DNA from: an uncultured Muribaculaceae bacterium | Lineage (GTDB): Bacteria > Bacteroidota > Bacteroidia > Bacteroidales > Muribaculaceae | Direction of reading: 5' to 3' | DNA length: 20,749 nt | NCBI GenBank assembly: GCA_902494515.1 | Contig: CABUTS010000050.1 | Span: 1 to 20,749, forward strand | In this document: positions 15,246 to 20,749 of the stretch, one piece after another | Layout: each line of letters starts with the position of its first letter | Numbering within the stretch: position 1 is the stretch's first letter | The notes under the pieces: generated by a model | What the model was told of the DNA's origin: nothing | Database searches by the model: none | What the model saw: only the letters and a program-made list of their open reading frames with translations | Position numbers and translations under genes: made by a program

Positions 15246-17036
15246 TTACATCCGCTCGGGAACCTTGATGCCGAGCAGCTCCATGGCCTCGCGGACGGTG
15301 CGGGCCACGACGCGGCAGAGTTCCAGACGCAGCGAACGCACTCCGGGGTCCTCCTCCCTGAGAATCGAGCAGTCGTGGTAGAACTGGTTGTACTGTTTGA
15401 CCAGCTCGTAGGCGTAGGCGGCGATGGTGGCGGGGGAGTAGCTCCGGCCTGCCTCCTCGACCACAGCCGGGAAGTCGGAGAGTGTCTGGATCAGCGCGAT
15501 TTCACGCTCGTTGGGGGTGATGGCGGCGTAGGGGCCGACTTCGTAGCCCATTTCGGCGGCTTTGCGCAGCACCGAACGGATGCGGGCGTAGGTGTACTGT
15601 ATGAACGGACCGGTGTTGCCGTTGAAGTCGATCGATTCCTCGGGGTTGAACATCATGTTCTTGCGCGGGTCGACCTTCAGCAGGAAGTATTTCAGGGCGC
15701 CGAGGCCTACGGTCTCGGCGATGTCGTCGATCTCCTCCTGAGTCAGGCCGTCGGTCTTGCCGAGCTCGGCCGAGACCTTGGCGGCGTTGGCCACCATGTC
15801 GGCCATGAGGTCGTCGGCGTCGACCACGGTGCCTTCGCGCGACTTCATCTTGCCGCTGGGGAGCTCGACCATGCCGTAGGAGAAGTGCACCAGGTCTTTG
15901 CCCCACTTGAAGCCGAGGCGGTCGAGCAGCAGCGAGAGCACCTGGAAGTGGTAGTTCTGCTCGTTGCCGACCACATATATCATCTTGTCGATGGGGTAGT
16001 CGGCGAAGCGCAGCTTGGCGGTGCCGATATCCTGGGTCATGTATACCGAGGTGCCGTCGGAGCGGAGCAGTAGCTTGTGGTCGAGGCCGGCATCGGTGAG
16101 GTCGGCCCATACGGAGCCGTCCTCCTTGCGGTACATGATCCCTTTGTCGAGTCCTTCGAGCACTTTGGCCTTACCCTCGAGGTAGGTCTGCGATTCGTAG
16201 TAGATTTTGTCGAAGTCTACGCCCAAGCGCTTATAGGTCTGGTCGAAACCGTCGTAGACCCACTGGTTCATCTTCGCCCAGAGAGCGCGGACCTCGGGGT
16301 CCTTCTGCTCCCATTTCACGAGCATGCGGCGGGCCTCGGCCATCAGCTCGGACTGCTCTTTGGCTTCATCCTCGCTGAGTTTCTTCTCCTCCATGAGCTG
16401 CTTTACTTCGGCGCGGAATTTCTTGTCGAAAAGCACGTAGAAGTTCCCCACGAAGAGGTCTCCCTTGATGCCGGTGGACTCGGGAGTGGTGCCTTTGCCC
16501 CACTTCTGCCAGGCGAGCATCGACTTGCAGATGTGTATGCCGCGGTCGTTGACGATATTGGTTTTCACCACGCGGTTGCCGCAGGCTTTGAGGATCTGCG
16601 ACAGGGAGTAGCCCAGAAGGTTGTTGCGCACATGGCCCAGGTGGAGGGGCTTGTTGGTGTTGGGCGAGGAGTATTCCACCATCACTAACGGGGAATCCTC
16701 CGTGGCCTCCTTGATGCCGAAGTGCTCGTCGGCGGCGATGTGCTCGAGCACTGTGTTCCAGTATGTCGGCTCGATTACGATGTTCAGGAAGCCCTTCACG
16801 GCATTGAAACGGCTGACGGCCGGCTCGTTGTCGGTCAGCCAGTTACCGATTTCGGTGGCTACGGCCTCGGGGGCCTTGCGGGCGGCCTTCACCCAGGGGA
16901 AAACTACCACTGTGAGGTTCCCCTCGAACTCCTTGCGGGTAGACTGGGGGACAACGTCGGAGGGTTTGGCGTCAACGCCGTAAAGTTCCTTCACGGCCCG
17001 GGCAACGCCCTGGGCTATAATATTATCAATTGACAT
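15246..17036 (-). CDS. argS: arginine--tRNA ligase
   Basis: A class I aminoacyl-tRNA synthetase that charges tRNA-Arg in the cytoplasm. I start at the Met at 17036 (MSIDNIIAQGVARAVKELYG), giving 596 residues; the 14 extra codons upstream (MLILQFQQQNF) lie across the -7 box. In order: the ArgRS N-terminal additional domain (about 1-110); the catalytic domain opening with SSPNTNKPLHLGHVRNN, where HLGH (132-135) is the HIGH motif; the KMKSR motif (396-400), which replaces KMSKS; and the DALR anticodon-binding domain (about 475-596) ending LLGIKVPERM. It diverges from the nuclease gene across a 120-bp gap that carries a -7 box for each side. Confidence 0.97.
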   Translation of the reverse strand: MSIDNIIAQGVARAVKELYGVDAKPSDVVPQSTRKEFEGNLTVVVFPWVKAARKAPEAVATEIGNWLTDNEPAVSRFNAVKGFLNIVIEPTYWNTVLEHIAADEHFGIKEATEDSPLVMVEYSSPNTNKPLHLGHVRNNLLGYSLSQILKACGNRVVKTNIVNDRGIHICKSMLAWQKWGKGTTPESTGIKGDLFVGNFYVLFDKKFRAEVKQLMEEKKLSEDEAKEQSELMAEARRMLVKWEQKDPEVRALWAKMNQWVYDGFDQTYKRLGVDFDKIYYESQTYLEGKAKVLEGLDKGIMYRKEDGSVWADLTDAGLDHKLLLRSDGTSVYMTQDIGTAKLRFADYPIDKMIYVVGNEQNYHFQVLSLLLDRLGFKWGKDLVHFSYGMVELPSGKMKSREGTVVDADDLMADMVANAAKVSAELGKTDGLTQEEIDDIAETVGLGALKYFLLKVDPRKNMMFNPEESIDFNGNTGPFIQYTYARIRSVLRKAAEMGYEVGPYAAITPNEREIALIQTLSDFPAVVEEAGRSYSPATIAAYAYELVKQYNQFYHDCSILREEDPGVRSLRLELCRVVARTVREAMELLGIKVPERM

Positions 17037-17066
17037 TTTCTTTCGGAAATTTTGCTGTTGAAATTG

Positions 17067-17074
17067 CAAAATTA
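17067..17074 (-). promoter_or_regulatory. -7 box for argS
   Basis: TAATTTTG on the minus strand matches TAnnTTTG and would place the start of transcription near 17060, about 24 nt before the argS ATG. No TTG or TTTG is found at the right -33 spacing, so this is a partial match only. Confidence 0.5.
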
Positions 17075-17104
17075 ACAATTTTTTCTGAAATAATGGGGAT
17101 AGCG

Positions 17105-17135
17105 CTTGTTAATCTTGCCTAAATCGCTAACTTTG
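17105..17135 (+). promoter_or_regulatory. Bacteroidota-type promoter for the S1/P1 nuclease gene
   Basis: CTTG (17105-17108) precedes TAACTTTG (17128-17135) by 19 bases, matching the -33/-7 pattern. Transcription would begin near 17142, 15 nt before the ATG at 17157. The in-frame ATG at 17106 lies inside this promoter and can be excluded. Confidence 0.68.
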
Positions 17136-17156
17136 CGTATCAAAATACCAGATATC

Positions 17157-17972
17157 ATGCGTTTGAACTACTTTAAATCCACGTTGCTGCTCGCTTTCAT
17201 GTCGCTGGCTGTCAACGCTTTCGCCTGGGGACAAAAGGGCCACGACACCGTAGCCGAAATCGCCTCGCGGCATCTAACCCCCGCAACTCAGGCCGCCGTA
17301 GACTCGATTCTCGATGGCCGTACGATGGTTTACTGGGCGAACTGGCTCGACAATGCCAGCCACACCCCCGAGTACGCCTACACCAAGACCTGGCACTACA
17401 AGAATGTCGACGCCGACAAGACCTACCTCACTATGCCGAAGAACCCCGACGGCGATGTCGTTACCGGTATCCGCTACTGCATCAAGGTGCTGAACGATCC
17501 CGCGCAGACCCCCGAGAACCGGAACCTCTGTCTGAAAATTCTTATCCATCTTGTCGGCGACCTGCATCAGCCGATGCATATGGGGCATCTCTCGGACCTC
17601 GGCGGCAACCGCGTGAAGGTCAGGTTCTTCGGCCGTGACGCCAACCTCCACGGCATCTGGGACAGCAATATCCTGGAGTCCGCCCACAAATGGAGCTACA
17701 CCGAGTGGGCCGACCAGCTCGACCGCCTGAACCCCTCGCAGGCCGCGCTCCTCGCCTCCGGCAACATCGACGACTGGGCGCAGCGCACACTCGATTCCAC
17801 CGCTGCCATCTACGACGCCACCCCCGAAGGCACCAACCTGAGCTACAACGAAGTAGCCCGCTGGGCGCCCCTGATCGAGGACTCCCTCCTTGCCGGCGGC
17901 CTCCGTCTGGCCCGCATCCTCAACGCCCTCTTCGACCCCGCCACCTCCTCCATCCCCGCCACCTCCTTCTGA
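17157..17972 (+). CDS. secreted S1/P1-type zinc nuclease
   Basis: Probably a trinuclear-zinc endonuclease/3'-nucleotidase that cuts single-stranded nucleic acid outside the cytoplasm. The 271-residue precursor has a signal peptide that should be cut just before Trp24 (VNAFA|WGQKGH). An N-terminal Trp is needed in this family because its backbone binds zinc. All nine metal ligands of nuclease P1 have counterparts with the right spacing: Trp24, His29, Asp65, His80, His131, Asp135, His141 (HLVGDLHQPMH), His165 and Asp169 (NLHGIWD). There is no C-terminal T9SS domain, so it is probably periplasmic or exported by another route. It is the only plus-strand gene and has its own promoter and shared terminator. 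Confidence 0.93.
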   Translation: MRLNYFKSTLLLAFMSLAVNAFAWGQKGHDTVAEIASRHLTPATQAAVDSILDGRTMVYWANWLDNASHTPEYAYTKTWHYKNVDADKTYLTMPKNPDGDVVTGIRYCIKVLNDPAQTPENRNLCLKILIHLVGDLHQPMHMGHLSDLGGNRVKVRFFGRDANLHGIWDSNILESAHKWSYTEWADQLDRLNPSQAALLASGNIDDWAQRTLDSTAAIYDATPEGTNLSYNEVARWAPLIEDSLLAGGLRLARILNALFDPATSSIPATSF

Positions 17973-17995
17973 TTCATTTTATTTGTAAAAAGACA

Positions 17996-18029
17996 ATTGA
18001 GGCTGCGCCAGCGACGGCGCAGCCTCAAT
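17996..18029. terminator. convergent bidirectional terminator
   Basis: A perfect 14-bp stem runs from 17996-18009 (attgaggctgcgcc) to 18016-18029, with a 6-base loop. It lies between the ends of the plus-strand nuclease (17972) and the minus-strand cargo gene (18093). On the minus strand TTGTCTTTTT follows; on the plus strand the tail is A/T-rich but not a U run. It probably serves both genes. Confidence 0.8.
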
Positions 18030-18055
18030 ATCAATTATACTAAAACGTAGTTGCC

Positions 18056-18073
18056 CGCAGCCTTGCGGCTGCG
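18056..18073 (-). other. GCAA-tetraloop hairpin after the cargo gene
   Basis: The stem cgcagcc (18056-18062) / ggctgcg (18067-18073) closes four bases that read GCAA on the minus strand, a GNRA tetraloop. It is 20 bp beyond the cargo-gene stop and before the terminator, so it would sit in that gene's 3' untranslated region. Its arms share gcagcc/ggctgc with the terminator stem. Confidence 0.6.
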
Positions 18074-18092
18074 GAGTTCGTTAATCTGCGGT

Positions 18093-20078
18093 TCAGCGGA
18101 CGAGAACTTTCTCGGCGCGGCCACCCTGACAGCGGATGTAGAGACCGGGACGGGTGGCGTCAACGAGCTGACCCTGAAGGTTGTAGTAAACAGCCTTGCC
18201 GTTGGTGGCACCAGCCTCTACGCCTTCGATACCGGAAACGTCGCCGTCGCTGCTGAGGCGCATTACGTAGGGCTCGGACTCAGCCTTCGGCGTTACGGAC
18301 TTGACGCTCACCAGCATAACCTCATCGACTAAATTGCTGTAGTTAATCGTGTGGCTCTTGGGGTCGGGGGTGAAGGTCCAGTCCTGAGCTTCGATGCGCA
18401 TCGGGCTGTATGCGGCCGGCTGCTCGGGAGCAATCATAATCATCAGCGCACCGGCCCCAGTGCTGAAGGTCACCTCCTTGGCATCAGTATTGTGGTTTGC
18501 GATACTCGGCTTCGCGGGAGTAACCTCCTCACCCATAATAGTGAAAGTCTTGCCGGTGCTCTGCTTCTTGTCCTCGCTGAAAGCATTGACGGTGAGAGCG
18601 AAAACACCTTCGGGAATCTCGCAGCTGATGCTGGAGGCGTTGACGGATTCGGGCAGGTTGATGCCTTCATCGGAGGAGGTGATTTCCATCATCGCCGCGT
18701 TCTCGGAGGAGAAGGTAATCTCTGTCCCGGCCATCACGTAAAGTTCGGACTCGGTATCTTCGTCCATTGAGAATCCGGCGTTATAGCTTGCTGTAATCTC
18801 GCCGAGCTGAACTTCCTCTTCGGGAATGGTGTACTTCACCGAAATGCCTTTGACACAGAGGTACTTGGTTGCAGAGGTAGCGGTGAAAACAATTTGATTG
18901 CCGACAAGGTTTAGATTGGACAGGGTGTGGTCCTTGGCGGTCGATTGGTTAACTGAAATATTTCCTGCAGAAACTCCGTTAACTGTTACAGCAAGTGTAT
19001 AGGTGGCATTTGTAAAGCCATTGAAGGTAATTTCTTTAATGATGGCATTTTCGGGAATATCGGATTCAATAAGTGAAATTGTGCCATTATTAAAGGGTTT
19101 AGCACCTGAACCCAATTGAGCGCCGCCAGATATTGTACCCGAATAAGAATTCCCGCAATAAGCATGCCATTGGCCATTGTCGCTATTGTCGTCTAATTGG
19201 AGATTTAAATCTACAACATTATTAGTGGCATTTCCGGCTCCGGTAACAACCCACTGTGCAGTGATGCTGTCAGGCTTCTTGGCGGTGAGGGTGAAGGTCA
19301 GTGCTTCAGAAGTTTGAGTTTCTTCGCCTTCAATTTCGCGCTTTGCTACGACGCTGATTGCAGTGTTTTCGCAGACTGCGGGAGTCCATGTTGCGGTGCC
19401 GTCTACGGCTTCGAGGATTTCGGTCTCGTTAATCACGAAAGAAGTCGCATTGTCGGCGTGGAAGCTAATGGAAGTTCCCTGGTCGAAGGTTACAACATCG
19501 TCTGAAGCAATAGTCTTGGAGCCGTAGGATGCTGTAAGATCACCAAGAGTTCTCGGCCCGGTAATAACTTTGGTATATGAGAGAGACGCGACTTGAGTGT
19601 TATTATTAGTTGTTTGAGCTATTTTATAGAAGGTTCCAGCAGCCTGATACTCCGTAGGAATTGTAATCTCAAAATCTGCGTCTTTTGTGTCAATAGCTAA
19701 ACTGACAGATATGTCGTTATAGCTCTCTCCGGAGTTAGTTGATGCCGAAACAGTTATTTTACCGCTTACGCTGGAGTTTTTACCAGTGTGAACGGTTATC
19801 TTGGAGATAGGATAGGAGAGAGAGAACCATATTGTGCCCCTTGTATTTGTCGAAGTACCCTTACATAACATAAGGGTTGATTCTTGGGTATAGTAGTAGG
19901 CATAGGTTGACTGATATGTTATATCAGTTTGTGGAGACACGTTTTCCGCTACAGTATATGTACTTGGTTTGGATGTTGGTTTAAACCATGACCCGAAGGT
20001 CTCGGTTACCACATCTTCTTGTGCATAGGCACAAGTTGCCCCCAGAATGAGAGCAAGTAGGAGTAGAAATTTTTTCAT
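18093..20078 (-). CDS. modular secreted protein with T9SS type A-like C-terminal sorting domain
   Basis: I do not recognise a function, but the export route is readable. The 661-residue protein has a signal peptide (KKFLLLLALILGATCAYAQ) and ends with NGKAVYYNLQGQLVDATRPGLYIRCQGGRAEKVLVR-like sequence (about 626-661; the run is described, not listed in full elsewhere), typical of T9SS sorting domains in gut Bacteroidales. Between them I see a duplicated layout. Two beta-sandwich-like regions (21-172 and 272-417), each with a late SxxY or VKYT strand, are each followed by a related Ig-like module beginning LGDLTASY (178) and LGEITASY (425). A further beta domain (about 520-605) follows. No catalytic motif is visible; adhesion or binding is plausible. 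The 5' half of the gene is clearly more A+T-rich than its 3' half and neighbours. Confidence 0.87.
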   Translation of the reverse strand: MKKFLLLLALILGATCAYAQEDVVTETFGSWFKPTSKPSTYTVAENVSPQTDITYQSTYAYYYTQESTLMLCKGTSTNTRGTIWFSLSYPISKITVHTGKNSSVSGKITVSASTNSGESYNDISVSLAIDTKDADFEITIPTEYQAAGTFYKIAQTTNNNTQVASLSYTKVITGPRTLGDLTASYGSKTIASDDVVTFDQGTSISFHADNATSFVINETEILEAVDGTATWTPAVCENTAISVVAKREIEGEETQTSEALTFTLTAKKPDSITAQWVVTGAGNATNNVVDLNLQLDDNSDNGQWHAYCGNSYSGTISGGAQLGSGAKPFNNGTISLIESDIPENAIIKEITFNGFTNATYTLAVTVNGVSAGNISVNQSTAKDHTLSNLNLVGNQIVFTATSATKYLCVKGISVKYTIPEEEVQLGEITASYNAGFSMDEDTESELYVMAGTEITFSSENAAMMEITSSDEGINLPESVNASSISCEIPEGVFALTVNAFSEDKKQSTGKTFTIMGEEVTPAKPSIANHNTDAKEVTFSTGAGALMIMIAPEQPAAYSPMRIEAQDWTFTPDPKSHTINYSNLVDEVMLVSVKSVTPKAESEPYVMRLSSDGDVSGIEGVEAGATNGKAVYYNLQGQLVDATRPGLYIRCQGGRAEKVLVR

Positions 20079-20231
20079 AAGGTGAAAGATAGTTAGGTGA
20101 ATAGTTGAGAAGTAAGTTTATTGGTCAAGCTGCAAGGTTACTGGTAGAATTGCTGGTAAGGATGCAAGGTGTTTACTCCAATGGCATAGTACATGGTAGG
20201 CAACTCCTTGGGATATGCCTACATTTCGACA

Positions 20232-20239
20232 CAAAATTA
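20232..20239 (-). promoter_or_regulatory. candidate -7 box upstream of the cargo gene
   Basis: TAATTTTG on the minus strand matches TAnnTTTG and would give a leader of about 150 nt. The nearest TTTG (20269-20266) is 26 bases upstream instead of 19-20, and the extra length is due in part to a run of eight G (20266-20259) directly beside it. Weak evidence as it stands. Confidence 0.33.
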
Positions 20240-20312
20240 GATAAAAAGCTTCAGATTACCCCCCCCAAAGAGTTAAATTGTGTTAACAAACGAAAGGTTT
20301 TTGCAACAACAA

Positions 20313-20342
20313 TCCCCGATGCCTCATTTCGGACATCGGGGA
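20313..20342. other. 9-bp-stem hairpin upstream of the cargo gene
   Basis: Perfect arms tccccgatg (20313-20321) and catcgggga (20334-20342) enclose 12 bases. On the plus strand a run of seven A follows; on the minus strand the T run comes before the stem instead of after it. So neither strand gives a classical terminator, although the stem could still separate the cargo gene from whatever lies upstream. Confidence 0.55.
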
Positions 20343-20406
20343 ATAAAAAAATTACTATGATATCGCAGATTTTTGGAGAAAGTCGCATAGCTCCGCGTCT
20401 TCGGCG

Positions 20407-20450
20407 GTGCCCTAAATCCCACAGCAACGTGCCCTAAATCCCACAGCAAC
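20407..20450. repeat. perfect 22-bp tandem duplication
   Basis: Units 20407-20428 and 20429-20450 are identical over all 22 bases (each starts gtgccctaaatccc and ends acagcaac). The bases gt after the second unit begin a third copy that breaks off. The duplication is non-coding. Confidence 0.95.
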
Positions 20451-20456
20451 GTATGG

Positions 20457-20473
20457 ACGTGCCTTTGGCACGT
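20457..20473. other. perfect 7-bp-stem hairpin
   Basis: Arms acgtgcc and ggcacgt close a three-base loop (ttt on the plus strand, aaa on the minus). It lies directly after the 22-bp duplication. A T8 run begins 16 bases further on the plus strand, too far for a standard terminator. Confidence 0.6.
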
Positions 20474-20513
20474 TGCCCTTGCGGATCGATTTTTTTTACC
20501 GCGGAACTAAACT

Positions 20514-20694
20514 GAACTAACGGAAGCAAATTTGTCTCGGGAACGTCAAACCGAACTGCTGCGGAGCTTGCGCTCCTGAACGTTAACGGAAGCCTGCGGA
20601 GTGGCAAACTTGGGAGTGCCGTAGGCTTCCGTTAACGTTCCGCGCCAGGCCTTTAGGCCTCCGTTGACGTTCGATATGTAGGTTCCGTTAGTTC
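20514..20694. repeat. nested inverted-repeat element with cloverleaf-like pairing
   Basis: Five perfect pairings nest without conflict. The outer stem joins gaactaacggaa (20514-20525) to ttccgttagttc (20683-20694). A second stem joins gaacgtcaa (20541-20549) to ttgacgttc (20664-20672). Inside lie three hairpins: ggagc/gctcc (20563-20567 / 20572-20576); an 18-bp arm pair (20578-20595 / 20623-20640) with a 27-base loop; and aggcct/aggcct (20647-20652 / 20655-20660). On the minus strand the loop of the first hairpin is GCAA. The arms reuse related words (gaacgttaacgg, gaactaacgg). It is non-coding. Confidence 0.85.
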
Positions 20695-20749
20695 CGTGTA
20701 GCTCCGTATTAAATGACTGATTTTGTGGGAGATGCGAGGCGCTCGGCGG

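Larger units (their letters stand above)
20079..20749. other. 670-bp gene-free region with repeats and hairpins
   Basis: No reading frame here looks coding on either strand. In order it holds: an A+T-rich leader with a possible -7 box (20232-20239) and a C8/G8 run (20259-20266); a hairpin (20313-20342); a perfect 22-bp tandem duplication (20407-20450); a hairpin acgtgcc/ggcacgt (20457-20473); a T8 run (20490-20497); and a nested inverted-repeat element (20514-20694). The last 55 bases hold tandem-like 'gttccgt' words and then nothing I can identify. Confidence 0.7.

Noticed and set aside
20105..20437. 110-codon plus-strand frame in the right-hand gap
   Set aside because: It runs through the putative promoter, a hairpin and into the tandem duplication. 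It has no recognisable domain, and its codon use is unlike that of the real genes.
20578..20640. Invertible promoter flanked by 18-bp inverted repeats
   Set aside because: The spacer is only 27 bp, too short for recombinase-mediated inversion, and contains no TAnnTTTG box. A stem-loop is the simpler reading.
20709..20749. Possible 3' end of a minus-strand gene entering from the right (12 codons, ending TSV-like residues then TAA)
   Set aside because: A 12-codon open stretch at a window edge is expected by chance, and nothing identifies it. If real, the cloverleaf would be another repeat-rich 3' end.

Overview
The window reads as chromosomal DNA of a G+C-rich member of the Bacteroidales (phylum Bacteroidota). 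The family Muribaculaceae is my best guess but is not proven. Four things point this way: three components of the type IX secretion system (T9SS: PorU, PorV, PorZ); a secreted protein with a T9SS-type C-terminal sorting domain; TAnnTTTG-type -7 promoter boxes; and no consistent Shine-Dalgarno sequences. I see no rRNA, tRNA, CRISPR array, prophage or insertion sequence.

Thirteen of the fourteen supported genes lie on the minus strand. Read in transcription order from the right-hand end they are: a modular T9SS cargo protein (20078-18093); then, across a convergent terminator, the only plus-strand gene, a secreted S1/P1 nuclease (17157-17972). Diverging from the nuclease come argS and a Bax-inhibitor-1/YccA membrane protein closed by a strong terminator. 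Next is rdgB-porZ-unknown-porV, tightly packed, followed by ispF. The last block is pheT-yebC-divIC-like gene-small membrane protein-dapB-porU, started by a clear TTTG-N20-TAnnTTTG promoter.

Functionally the window mixes housekeeping (two tRNA synthetase genes, isoprenoid and lysine/peptidoglycan precursor synthesis, nucleotide-pool sanitation, cell division) with three of the four known subunits of the T9SS cell-surface attachment complex. PorV is the outer-membrane shuttle, PorU the sortase and PorZ the LPS-binding partner. The nearby sorting-domain protein is a plausible client. PorQ is not in the window.

Two kinds of unexplained structure stand out. First, several minus-strand genes are followed, at or just after the stop codon, by short tandem or direct repeats whose sequences are unrelated to each other (units of about 8 to 24 bp). 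In three cases the repeat includes the stop codon itself. Second, the 670-bp gene-free right end contains a perfect 22-bp tandem duplication and a set of nested perfect inverted repeats that fold on paper into a three-armed, cloverleaf-like structure of about 180 nt.
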